A stretch of DNA of 64,000 nucleotides, from NCBI GenBank assembly GCA_036971475.1, contig JBAIZL010000006.1:63998398-64062397 (forward strand), read 5' to 3'. The number at the start of each line of letters is the position of its first letter. Position 1 is the first letter of the stretch. Source of the DNA: Prosapia bicincta (lineage: Eukaryota > Arthropoda > Insecta > Hemiptera > Cercopidae). A program made the translations under genes and the position numbers. Below, piece by piece: positions 1 to 11,627 of the stretch. A model generated the notes under the pieces. It was given only the letters and a program-made list of their open reading frames with translations, was not told the origin of the DNA and ran no database searches.

Positions 1-639
1 CCTCAATTATACGTTGACGAGTGTAATAAACGTTTTAACCTATCTATAAACTCGTCATTGTGATTAATTATCTATCTAGATAACACGGTGCATGCGGCAA
101 TCTCTCGAGCTCTGCGAAATGAATCGATTTCACAAAAAACGTCTGCAAAACGTTTTCAAGTTATACCGGCAACTTTACACAAACGGTAGGTACAAATATA
201 CAAAGGGAAATATTACAAAAAATGCATTTTTCCATCCAATTTTCATCAATATTTTAGGAGCATAATTTCAAAAGTGATGTGTATTGGTGATGTTCTTTTA
301 GTTTTCTATAATATGTCAAAATATTTCTATTCACTTTAAGCAAGTAATACAGAAAAAAATTTTTTTAACTCAATTACTACTGAGGTCGTTAAAAATTTTC
401 ATTTTAGTCAATTTTTATTTTATAATTACAATTATTATAACTATGTATATACATATGTCATAATCACATACAGTACACATGGTGGTAGACTATTATATCG
501 CTTGTTACTATTTATTCGATTTTTTCGTTTCTAATTTATGAAGCTGATAGTGATCTAAAATTTCTCATTCTATGCATCTCTTGTAATGCTTCATTATTGC
601 AAGGAATCTTTCTCTTTTAATTTCATATAATCTATAAGT

Positions 640-867
640 AATTGACTTCTAGTTATGGGGAAGTTGGTTCCGTGCCAAGGTGCTGAATTTCAAACAAGTA
701 TGTACTCAGTTCGAATCCGACTGAGACATCAAGGTTTTTTTTTTATTTAGTAAATGAATAACATATTTGAAAAACCCTGTATTAACATCAATTGTCATCC
801 ATTATAGGTTTAAAAAAATGTTTTTCCACTTGATTGGTTGAATAAAAACGTATTTTATTAACGTATA

Positions 868-880
<13 letters not shown>
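640..880 (+). repeat. SINE-like repeat, tRNA-type head
   Basis: A pol III B-box-like motif (GTTCGAATCC) lies at about 709-718. It is followed by a 3' portion, 'tttgaaaaaccctgtattaacatc' onward, that recurs at 8160-8330 and 31540-31690. The shared tail ends near 'aataaaaacgtattttattaacg'. A tRNA-derived SINE is the simplest reading; the A box is poorly preserved. It runs into the (TA)n tract at 876-930. Confidence 0.5.

Positions 881-930
<50 letters not shown>
876..930. repeat. (TA)n microsatellite
   Basis: An uninterrupted run of about 27 TA units directly abuts the preceding SINE-like copy. Confidence 0.95.
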
Positions 931-933
<3 letters not shown>

Positions 934-1095
934 CGGGGTGACGTAGCATATATCCTTGAAGAAGGAAAGTTTTTATAGATTTTTTCGAAGATATTTTAAC
1001 TATTTCAAACAATTTTCTAGGTTGTTCAGTATAAATTGAGAACACTTCCTTAAGGAATGTACGCATGCATTTAATAGCAATCGGAAAAACATGAT

Positions 1096-1683
1096 ATAAC
1101 TGTCGAGGAATCACTATATTACCATGAATGGGTATAAAGTCCGTCTACGTCTCGGTAGCCAGATATCACTAGGATCTTGGGTCAGTAAGACACTGTTAAT
1201 CAGGAAAGAAGTCAGAATTTCAGGAAACTTCAAAAAAGCCATGGCACTACTGAAGGGCGTTCTGATGCACAAACATAGTATAACTGCCGAGGGATTACTA
1301 TATTACCATGAATGGGTATAAAGTCCGTCTACGTCTCGATAGCCAGATATCACTAGGATCTTGGGTCAGTAAGACCATGTTAATCAGGAAAGAAGTCAGA
1401 ATTTCAGGAAACTTCAAAAAAGCCATGGCACTACTGAAGGGCGTTCTGATGCACAAACATGGTATAACTGCCGAGGGATCACCATATTACCATGAATGGG
1501 TATAAAGTCCGTCTACGTCTCGGTAGCCAGATATCACTAGGATCTTGTGTCAGTAAGACAATGTTAATCAGGAAAGAAGTCAGAATTTCAGGAAATTCAA
1601 AAAAACCATGGCACTACTGAAGGGCGTTCTGATGGACAAACATGGTATAACTGCCGAGGGATTACTATATTACCATGAATGGG
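1096..1683. repeat. 184-bp tandem repeat, about 3 copies
   Basis: The segment beginning 'attaccatgaatgggtata' recurs with start codons at about 1124, 1308 and 1492, an exact 184-bp period with few mismatches. The third copy lacks one base in the 'aaacttc' stretch. Each unit carries a 65-codon open frame (MNGYKVRLRL...). Because 184 is not a multiple of three the frame resets in each unit, so I read this as a minisatellite rather than a gene. A short ACCATA-rich degenerate repeat follows at 1680-1720. Confidence 0.9.
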
Positions 1684-2973
1684 ACCATATGAACCATATA
1701 GAGACCATATAGAACCATTATGAAACGAATACAGCTTGGTAAAATATCAAACCATGAGAGCTATGATATAAATGCCACGAAAACAGTATATCAAGAAAGA
1801 CCTTCATTTTATCTTTTAGAAAACGAAATAGACCGTATTTATTAGCATCAAAAGAGATTCCGCAGATCTATATCAAAAACAATAAAACCATCAAAAGATA
1901 ATGCTTTGTCTTCTCTTATCCTTTTAATGCCCATAAACGTTATTCACAAGGGGCGTTTCAACTGTTAGTAAGAAAATGTAACTTTCCTGAATCTTTTCAT
2001 GTAGATAAAGAAACAATTCCTATTCACAAAAACGATTTATGACTACAAACTAATAGTATTTACTAGTAAGCTCTTGAATTTAGAAACCCGTTCGAAATAT
2101 TAATATATTTGTTTATTTTTCAAATGATTTCTTTAAGAATAAAACTACGTGCTCCTGATAGGAAACTCGTCTTCACTACTGAACAAATGACAAGCCGGTT
2201 GAATATCGAGTGAAATATTAATTTATTTAGTGCGACGTTTCGGCAAAGAATTTGTTGCAAGCCTGAAAACATAGTTCACATTACACTTTAAATAAGCATA
2301 AAAATACAAGTGCACTCACAAACGTTTTTTTTAACTTTAAACAATTTTAGTCAAAATACTTAATAAAATAAACCAACCTACATAGTGAGAGTCATATTTA
2401 ATTTGATACATAATTAAAAACAGCAACAAAACTGAGAGAACAAGAATATAAAGAGATAACAAATTCCCAAACAAAATACCCATACATAAAACTATAAAAC
2501 AACAAAATAGAACATACTAGACATTAACTAATTACGATGCTTTTAATTTACACAACATTGGTTTATAATTTATAGTACAGCAACACGTACTGCATAATTT
2601 ATAAAACTCATTTTTAATATTGATTTTGTTTAATCTCTCTCACTAGTTTTTGTTTCAAAAAAGAAAACATTAAGTTTTTTTCGGACTATAGAAGACATTT
2701 TATATTTAAAAGCGGTTCTTTTCTTTAATTTAATAAAAACGGGCGATGCAAGTACTAGTATCTCGCAGCTCCCCCGGATATAATCGTGGCTCCCCCGGAT
2801 ATACTCGTGGCTCCCAGGATCAGATTACATTTTTAGTAGTAAATATTCTAGTGTTCCTAGGTTTCAGACAATCATTATTTTACTCTTTAAAATAATGTCG
2901 AATTAAATGGTCATAAGCGTTTTTTATAAATTCAATTTTATGTTTCTGGTTTGATGAATTATTTTTAAATTCC

Positions 2974-2975
<2 letters not shown>
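1684..2975. other. AT-rich stretch without a recognised gene
   Basis: No coding region is supportable. Two small structures stand out. About 2768-2822 has three tandem copies of a roughly 20-bp unit built on 'ctcccccggatat'. On the minus strand, 2225-2280 reads '...ttgccGAAACGtcgcac', which resembles the stem II/GAAAC part of the hammerhead-like repeats elsewhere in the window but lacks a convincing CUGANGA core. Confidence 0.5.
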
Positions 2976-3035
<60 letters not shown>

Positions 3036-3297
3036 ATATTTTACGTTATCCATTGTTTTTCCGTTGCACTGACTTTATGAAGTTCATATATTACTATTGT
3101 AAGTAATTTTATCCACCATTACGTGCAATAATTTTACCTTGAGTGATGAGGCACCTTTCGGTCACTTGACCATTGTCGAATCACTCTCAATTGTGATTCG
3201 ACAATGGTCAAGTGACCGAAAGGTGCCTCATCACTCAAGGTAAAATTATTGCACTTAATGGTGGAAAAAATTACTTACAATAGTAATATATTAACTT

Positions 3298-3341
<44 letters not shown>
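2976..3341. mobile_element. Hairpin element inside (TA)n, PLE-type
   Basis: A long inverted repeat has its left arm at 3076-3184, its right arm at 3193-3302 and an 8-nt loop, and (TA)n tracts lie outside it (2977-3030 and 3303-3341). Unique-looking sequence at 3031-3075 extends the left arm. The same family recurs at 48672-48770, where this extension is present, so it belongs to the element. Each arm encodes a hammerhead-like fold (see separate entries). Assignment to Penelope-like pseudo-LTRs rests on that fold and on the inverted-duplicate layout; no protein domain is present here. Confidence 0.7.
3141..3185 (-). ncRNA. Hammerhead-like fold with variant core (left arm)
   Basis: Read on the minus strand: stem I GAGUGAU pairs with AUCACUC (7 bp); the core is UCGACAA followed by an extra U; stem II is GGUC-AAGU-GACC; then comes GAAA; stem III is a single G-C pair with loop GUGC; then UC at the expected cleavage position. 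The layout matches minimal type I hammerheads. The core departs from CUGANGA at positions 3, 4 and 8, so catalysis is doubtful. The right arm at 3193-3236 repeats it on the plus strand. Confidence 0.5.
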
Positions 3342-3344
<3 letters not shown>

Positions 3345-3456
3345 TTATTACATTTACTAGCGAAAAACTATGAAATATATATATATTAAAAACAATTTTT
3401 GTACGTGAAATATTTTTAATATTGTATTATATTACAAGCAAACATATCACAATGTT

Positions 3457-3612
<156 letters not shown>

Positions 3613-3639
3613 TTATATTTATATATATATATATTTTAA

Positions 3640-3850
3640 AAACACATAGGTTATTCAAATACAAGGATATTTATTAATTTATATCCAATGCTTTTCGTTG
3701 GTAAACAGTACCAACATCATCAGGAATTCAGATTCAGAATCAGATTCAGATTCATCAGATTCCTGATGATGTTGGTACTGTTTACCAACGAAAAGCTTTG
3801 GATATAAATTAATAAAAATTCTTGTATTTGAATAACCTATGTTGTTTTAA
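3640..3850. mobile_element. Hairpin element with hammerhead-like core
   Basis: An inverted repeat has arms of about 85 nt (about 3640-3725 and 3762-3850) and a central spacer made of repeated 'attcag' units. It is bounded by (TA)n on both sides. On the plus strand of the right arm, CUGAUGA lies at 3773-3779, then an extra U, a 7-bp stem II (GUUGGUA/UACCAAC), and GAAA at 3790-3793. Stem III and the cleavage site are not convincing. The outer arm sequence ('cttgtatttgaataacc') recurs in the hairpins at 20896, 30668 and 32755. Confidence 0.7.
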
Positions 3851-3983
3851 ATTATGAAACAAGAAAACGTATTTTATATTTATATATATATATATAAAGA
3901 AATCAAACAATTTACAAATACAAGAATAATTTATAAATACATAATTTTACTTGTTTATTAATACACAAGCATACATATTGTAG

Positions 3984-3988
<5 letters not shown>

Positions 3989-4042
<54 letters not shown>
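3989..4042. repeat. (TA)n microsatellite
   Basis: A perfect TA run. Another copy of the 'caaatacaagaat' motif typical of the hairpin family lies just upstream at about 3915. Confidence 0.95.
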
Positions 4043-4046
<4 letters not shown>

Positions 4047-4384
4047 CCTGCAATCCTTCTTTATTAATAACAATAGATTTGTATGTAAAATTTAAACGCA
4101 TAGCTTATCGGAGATTTAACCAAAAATGAGTTTTTAATAAAGAATTTAATTGCGCACAAGTTAATTAAGAATATGTAAAATACGATATTTTAATTATTCT
4201 GTTAATCTATTGCTTCTTTACTATGGAAACCCCTTTTTTTGTAGTACAAAATTTCTTCATAATTAATGCATACATTAGAAAAAAAAAATTATTTTTAATA
4301 AACAGTTAAAACTTAGAAATTGTTGTAAGCATAACAGAAGGAAATGTGAAAATACTATATGAATAACTGAATCTATTAGCAAAG

Positions 4385-6714
4385 TGTTAGAGTAACTATA
4401 TCTTTATAAATGAATGTGATCACAGAGGATCAAGAATGTCTGGGAAGGATAAAGAAGCATATCAAGAAGGCCGTGACCAGAAGACTTTGAAAACACAATA
4501 CTATAACGGAAGCCATAAAGTGGTAGTGTAACAAAACCTTGTTAAATGAATGTAAACGCATAGGATAATGGATAAAGGATATCTGAGAAGGATAAAGGAG
4601 CGTATCAAGAAGGACATGCCCAGAAGACTTAGAAAACACAATACCATAACGGAAGTCATAAAGTGTTACTGTAACAAAGCCTTGTTTAATGAATGTGATC
4701 ACCGAGGATCAAGGATGTCTGGGAAGGAGATAGAAGCGTATCAAGAAGGACATGACCAGAAAACTTAGAAAACACAATACTATAACGCTAGCCATAAAGT
4801 GTTAGTGTAACAAAGCCTTGTTTAATGAATGTGGTCACCGAGGATCAAGGATGTCTGAGAAGGATAAAGAAGCGTATCAAGAAGGCCATGACCAGAAGAC
4901 TTAGAAAACACAATACTATAACGGAAGCCATAAAGTGTTAGTGTTACAAAACCTTGTTAAATGAATGTAAACGCATAGGATAATGGATAAAGGATATCTG
5001 AGAAGGATAAAGAAGCGTATCAAGAAGGCCATGACCAGAAGACTTAGAAAACACAATACTATAACGCTAGCCATAGTGTGTTAGTGTAACAAAGCCTTGT
5101 TAAATGAATGTAAACGCATAGGATAATGGATAAAGGATATCTGAGAAGGATAAAGAAGCGTATCAAGAAGGCATGACCAGAAGACTTAGAAAACACAATA
5201 CAATAACGGAAGCCATAAAGTGTTAGTGTAACAAGGCCTTGTTAAATGAATGTGATCACCGAGGATCAAGCATGTCTGGGAAGGATAAAGAAGCGTATCA
5301 AGAAGGACATGACCAGAAGACTTAGAAAACACAATACTATAACGCTAGCCATAAAGTGTTAGTGTAACAAAGCTTGTTTAATGAATGTGATCAACGAGGA
5401 TCAAGGATGTCTGGGAAGGATAAAGAAGCGTATCAAGAAGGACATGACCAGAACACTTAGAAAACACAATACTATAACGCTAGCCATAAAGTATTAGTGT
5501 AAGAAAGCCTTGTTAAATGAATGCGATCACCGAGGATCAAGGATGTCTGGGAAGGATAAAGAAGCGTATCAAGAAGGACATGACCAGAAGACTTAGAAAA
5601 CACAATACTATAACGCTAGCCATAAAGTGTTAGTGTAACTAAACCTTGTTAAATGAATGTAAACGCATAGGATAATGGATAAAGGATATCTGAGAAGGAT
5701 AAAGAAGCGTATCAAGAAGGTCATGACCAGAAGACTTAGAAAACACAATACTATAACGGAAGGCATAAAGTGGTAGTGTAACAAAACCTTGTTAAATGAA
5801 TGTAAACGCATAGGATAATGGATAAAGGATATCTGAGAACGATAAAGAAGCGTATCAAGAAGGCCATGACCAGAAGACTTTGAAAACACAATACTATAAC
5901 CCTAGCCATAAAGTGTTAGTGTAACAAAACCTTGTTAAACGAATGTGATCACCGAGGATCAAGGCTGTCTGGGAAGGTTAAAGAAGCGTATCATTAAGGA
6001 CATGACCAGAAGACTTAGAAAACACAATACTATAACGCTAGCCATAAAGTGTTAGTGTAACAAAACCTTGTTAAATGAATGTAAACGCATAGGATAATGG
6101 ATAAAGGATATCTGAGAAGGATAACGAAGCGTATCAAGAAGTTCATGACCAGAAGACTTAAAAAACACAATACTATAACGGAAGCCATAAAGTGGTAGTG
6201 TAACAAAGCCTTGTTAAATGAATGTAAACGCATAGGATAAAGGATATCTGAGAAGGATAAAGAAGCGTATAAAGAAGGCCATGACCAGAAGACTTAGAAA
6301 ACACAATACTATAACGCTAGCCATAAAGTGTTAGTGTATCAAAACCTTGTTAAATGAATGTAAACGCATAGGATAATGGATAAAGGATATCTGAGAAGGA
6401 TAAAGAAGCGTATCAAGAAGGCCATGACCAGAAGACTTTGAAAACACAATACTATAACAGAAGCCATAAAGTGGTAGTGTAACAAAACCTTGTTAAATGA
6501 ATGTAAACGCATAGGATAATGGATAAAGGATATCTGAGAAGGATAAAGAAGCGTATGAAGAAGGCCATGACCAGAATGATAACACAATACTATAACGGAA
6601 GCCATAAAGTGTTAGTGTAACAAAGCCTTGTTAAATGAATGTGATCACCGAGGATAATGGTTAAAGGACATCTGAGAAAGATAAAGAAGCATATCAAGAA
6701 GGCCATGACCAGAA
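4385..6714. repeat. Satellite array, ~17 monomers of ~140 bp
   Basis: The phrase 'aagaagcgtatcaagaagg' recurs 17 times from about 4456 to 6688, a mean spacing near 140 bp. Two monomer types alternate irregularly. Type A carries 'gatcaccgaggatcaagga' and is about 136-137 bp. Type B carries 'aaacgcataggataatgga' and is about 141-142 bp, with 'gatatctgagaagg' in place of 'gatgtctgggaagg'. Several open frames of 60-90 codons exist on both strands, but they shift between monomers and match no family I know. The array decays at 6590-6714. Confidence 0.93.
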
Positions 6715-7894
6715 TTGTAAATGAAACGTTTAGCGATGAATATTGAGGAACTAATTTTAAACTGACAAATAGAGAGATTTTTGAGAAAATTAATTGAATC
6801 CGAACCATTACATAAAAGTTGAAATAATGTGTTTTCTTTATTGCTTTCCTTTATCTTTAATAAATAAAGTTTTAAGTGAAATTATATTGTTAGGAACTAT
6901 ACACAATGGTTTAGTGTATTTTGATTTCCTTTTGAACTAACAATTCCCTTTACGCCTCATATTCAAATCAAAACTATAATGTTTTCGGGAAAACTAATTA
7001 TTCATACAGAAGAGGTAATATTATTTTGCTTTGATAAGGAAGCAATACCTCGTCAAAGAAGTAAACGTATCAAGGTACTGCCTCAAGTCTTTATAATTAT
7101 GGATAGCTGTTTACCTTACTTATTAAGTAAACTATCCCTGGCGATTAGTGTGATTCATAGAGTCTGTATAGTTTTAATAAAGATCTAAAGCTAATTAACT
7201 CCCTTATGTGTTTTGGTGGGTTATTTCTAATATGTAACACACCCATCTGTTATAAAATATAACAATCGTGAAGTTTAAACATTAAGATAATTCCAAATAA
7301 ATAGCACAAGACAATATTTAACTAGTCGTTTATATAACTCAATATTTACGTCAGCCATTTACAACTTCTCAAGAATAAAACTTACTATATCAATAACTTG
7401 AATGAGTCAAATTTCGATGAAGCTATGGAATTAAATTAAATAACTATTAATATATTTTTTTCTCTCTGATTATATTTCTCTCTTATTATGTTGAGCTCTG
7501 ATTATATTTTTTTACGCACAAGATGTCAGATTATTGTTATTTTTTTAAAACAAGTCTCATTAAACCTTCAAGTTGCTAAGAACACGAAATGGAAATATTC
7601 TGTGTTCATTAAAAACTCGTATAATGTAAATCGAATGTTAATCCAATTCTTGTCGTCGTAAAGCTTCCGCAAGATCATATGTTTTTCTCAAATCTTACAG
7701 ATCAGACGTGATCAAATCGAATTTTCGTCATAGAAGAGAAAACCTAGGTGAGACTGACACTCATTGGAATTTTATAAGAAAACGATTTCCTACAAATTTG
7801 TCTACAAACAAGTAACATAAGAAAAATGTACGTAAATTCCTACTGAATAAAATTATTATTATAAAATAAAATTATCACGTTTGCTTACACCCAG
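6715..7894. other. AT-rich stretch, nothing recognised
   Basis: No repeat, coding or structural signal stands out. A 69-codon open frame at 6979-7188 has no recognisable features. Confidence 0.5.
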
Positions 7895-8330
7895 TTTGTT
7901 TATTTTATTCGTTTCCTTAATTTTTAACCTTACGCTATTTATGATATTTTGTGACAACAATGACAACAGTTTAAGGTTGTACAATGGAGGTTTCGACGGC
8001 AACCAGATTAGAGAAATAAATGCATATACGTCTTTGAGAAATTGATATCTAGTTATTGAAAAATTGGCGCGTGCCAAAGCGTGCTAAACTTTGAACATGA
8101 ACATTCAAAGTTCAAATCCAGATAGACCCCAAAATTTTTATAAATTTAATTATTTAATAAATATTTGAAAAAACGTAGTTAGGATCAATAGTCATCCACT
8201 ACGTTTTAAAAAAAATTCTATTTGATCTTGATTTAATGAATACAAACGTATTTTATTAACGATTGAAAATTTGTACAAGATATATAGGCCTATCAGGAGG
8301 TGTGAGCTAATAGAAGAAATTTAATGTCCG
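7895..8330 (+). repeat. SINE-like repeat, full copy
   Basis: It matches 31258-31690 over roughly 430 bp, including 'acagtttaaggttgtacaat', a tRNA-like region with B box GTTCAAATCC at about 8110, and a 3' tail ending near 'gaaaatttgtacaagatata'. The two copies share the whole 5' section upstream of the tRNA-like part, so the unit is larger than a simple SINE. No target-site duplication is evident. Confidence 0.6.
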
Positions 8331-8929
8331 TAATTTAACCCTTGTGATAGCTATACTGGGTGCTTCGTATAAATAACCAGTAAGAATCCCTTCACACACC
8401 TTCATTCCAGTTATCCTTTCTTACGCAATGTCCTGTAGGAAATAGATCCCTACAAACGTGCGTATGTATTTCCAACATATCTTGAAGACAACATGGCATG
8501 GAGTCTTTTAGCATCGTATTCAGCCAAAACAAAATTTACATTTTTCTTTAAAGGTTCAGTGTTAGTTCGCTACATAAAAACGGCGACATTTAATCTACAA
8601 GGAAAGGTAGGGATTACGGAGCTTTCATACGGAGCATCTTGAAGCGAATTTACACTTTTATGCAACCTTATATTTTCCACCATGTCTCCAACAGCAGCTT
8701 AAGCAAGTGTTTCATGAAGTTATTAAAGGTTTTTATTTGTAAATAGGCCAAACCATAGTCTAGTGTAATAAACACCTCGTAGAAACGTTTTGGAACAAGA
8801 TGGTTAAGTTCTGTATAAAATTTAAACATTCAAAATAAGTGTACGAGTCACAACTGATTTTAGATTTTAAAATTTGTGTTATTGAACTGTGTTTTGGTAC
8901 GACTCAACAAGTTGGTGGACTCCACAAAT

Positions 8930-9105
8930 TTTATAATTTAATTATTGAATAAATATTTGAAAAACTGTAATTACATCAATTAATTGTCATGCACTACATG
9001 ATAAAAGAAATGTATTTGAACTTGATTGGATGAATAAAAGCTTATTTTATTTTAAATTGAAAATTTCACAAGATATATCAGGTGAGTGTGAGCTAATATC
9101 AGGGA
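8930..9105 (+). repeat. SINE-like repeat, 3' fragment
   Basis: It repeats only the tail of the family: 'gaataaatatttgaaaaact', then 'ttgattggatgaataaaag', then 'gaaaatttcacaagatatat'. The flanks 8331-8929 and 9106-9925 hold nothing I can identify. Confidence 0.6.
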
Positions 9106-9925
9106 TTAATTAATTACTTACAATTTCTTTCAAGTAAACACTAGAGTTTGTTACCAATGGTTGCGCGGTCAGTAAATATTACTGCATTTCATCTCAGATT
9201 CTTCTGTCACTCAGTATGCACCACATTAAAATAAATATAGTAATTAAAAATGTTTTAAGTGTTTTTATTCATCAATTTCCGTCAAATTTTTAAAACATTT
9301 GCTGCTATTGTTTATGATTCAAAGTTTAAAAGGCACATATTCATTAAATATACGATATTTTTTTACCAACTGCTTAAAGGAAAGTCATTTTTGTTTCTAA
9401 CATACAGTATTTAATTTTTAGGTTTATACCTATCCTTAAAAGTTTAAAAATTAATAAATACTTTATTTTTAAGTGATAAAAAAAGAATTATTCCTTGATG
9501 TTGCAATTTGTGCATGTCTAAATATTTGAATTGGGGAGATTGGGTACAGTATTGACCGAACTGTGGCCGCGAATATGCACACGTTCCCACCTATAGCTTG
9601 TTTATTGCAAATACGATTAATATTTTCCAAGTTCAGAAATTGTTTTCTTGCGTAAGTTGTAACAAAGTATTTATCATTTAGTTTTGTCAGAGATACTTGG
9701 AATAAAATTTTTAAATAATTATTTCGAAACCTTAATGGCCAGGCTCATTGTTGGAAATAATTTTGAAATATTTACCGTATGCGTCAAAACAAACAGTACT
9801 GAAACTAAATCAGCTGTAATAGCCTTCTCGATAAGTTGTGCCCACTTTTGATTGTTGCCGCTTATTCATGTGGACGAATTTAATTTGAGGTTACTGACAT
9901 GTTGTTACTGCAGAGAAAACGTTTA

Positions 9926-10125
9926 TCGTAGAGCATCATTTGGAATTGGACTTGCGGGTGGGCCAAGTTTGTCACACACTTATGTTTTAAGGGACAATTT
10001 CACAAAAACCCACCTAATAACGCTGTGATTATTAGTGTTACTGAAAGATTTCGAAGATCAGATAGTGTTTTGACACAGCGATCGGGCTTTCCAGGATGCC
10101 GTATTACTTTCTTTACTGCAAAGCC
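9926..10125 (+). pseudogene. Possible transposase-type HTH domain remnant
   Basis: Broken plus-strand frames contain pieces (HLELDL, then TERFRRSDSV-TQRSGFPG) that recall the helix-turn-helix domain found in many insect transposase-like proteins, with its 'KFRRTGSV...GRSGR' ending. Several stops and frame changes interrupt it. This is by eye only and could be chance. Confidence 0.3.
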
Positions 10126-11627
10126 TTCAAAGTGTTGCCTCAAATTGAACGTTTATCGTATAGAACATGTTTATAACCGAGTCTAACCGATTTAGCTTCT
10201 TTTGACTTGTATGTGTTTGTAAAACTATGTAAAAAAGTATAATGAAATGAAATAAAACCTTACAACTGTTTCAGTACTGTTTATTTTGGCGCATTAGGTA
10301 TATCCATATTGAAAATTAAACAAAAAATATAGCAATCTTCAAATTTTAAGCAAGTGGGATAACTCTTTGCATAATTGTTTGTATTTACATAGTAATTTTA
10401 ATTTAAAATTACATTTGCTAATAAATCCAGGCATAGTTTTTAAAAATGTTTTTATCATAACAATAAAATTTAACTTGAAAACCTAATTAAATAAGTATTA
10501 TGTACAGTACATAATCTTGTATATAAAAATAATGTTATATGTACTTTTTAATTTTATATATTTTTTTTTAAGTTAATGAAAATATTTCAGACTTATTAAG
10601 AGTTAGTTTTAAAACGGTTTAACTATTTGTAGCTACATTCTCTGATCGGAAACTAATTGATTAACCTTTTCTCATTAAATAAACTATTTTCAAGTGAAAA
10701 ATATATTTATTTTCTCATCTGTCGACGTCATCAGTTGGCGTAACTGCTCTATTGCGAGTTCTAATACTAGAAATATTTCAATATAAAGATTTAGCATTTA
10801 ATAATACTATTACCCGTTTTAACTTCTTACTTTGTGACAGAGTTTCTGCACACATAAAATATAACTTATTATTTAATTTTGTAATGAAATGTTTTTAATT
10901 TCGAAGCGCTAAATTGCTATACTCTTAATTTCAAAGAGTTAATTTCAAGAAATTTCCCTCTATATTATATTTTCCGCATTATTAAAGTATCTTCAGTTTT
11001 TTTTTTAGTTTACAGTTCGCTGAAAGGTTTTTTAATTTTAGATCTGTTAATACTTTTTTAAAGTTATTTTAATATATGAAATTATATGTATATAATTATT
11101 TCTTTTTCTAATCGCTCTTAATACAATATTTTAAGACAACAAAACAATAATTTCTAATGTTATCTCAAAATAATGATTTAGATCTACAAATAGACTTTTA
11201 TTTTTCAAGACAAACAAAAAGATAACTAATGTCTTGAAACGATTTTGTGACAAATTTCTGAACTATTATTTTACTCCACAAAATTCAATTTTAAAACTAT
11301 ATTTTAGTTTCAATATTTTAGATTCAATTTTAAATCTAATAGTACTATATAATAATTATTATTATATACATAATACATATTACAGTATAATATATGTTAT
11401 ATTTTCCCTCAGAATAATAAATATTTCTACGTAATGATGATTAGATAATTCCATGGTTTTTTTACTATTCCTTTTCAAATATAAAATTCAAATCAAAATA
11501 TGTTTGATAAATTAACAAGCTGATTATTCTCTCTGCTAATAAAACTTTTCTAAGTTTTTATTAGCAGAAAACTTTTTAAAATTCTTCAAAACTTTTTGTA
11601 AAGTTCTATTTTTTAAAACAATTTTAC
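10126..11627 (-). other. Presumed intron of allatostatin-A receptor
   Basis: The sequence downstream (minus strand) of the receptor exon is AT-rich. I found no exon encoding TM5-TM7, such as a CWxP or NPxLY motif, here or further left, so this intron probably extends past position 1. Confidence 0.5.

Noticed and set aside
709..720. Genuine tRNA gene (B box GTTCGAATCC)
   Set aside because: No cloverleaf can be drawn around it and the sequence belongs to a dispersed SINE-like repeat.
10690..10765. Minus-strand CUGAUGA followed by GAAAA as a hammerhead
   Set aside because: Stem II would be only 4 bp with a wobble, an extra A precedes GAAA, and no stem I or III can be formed.
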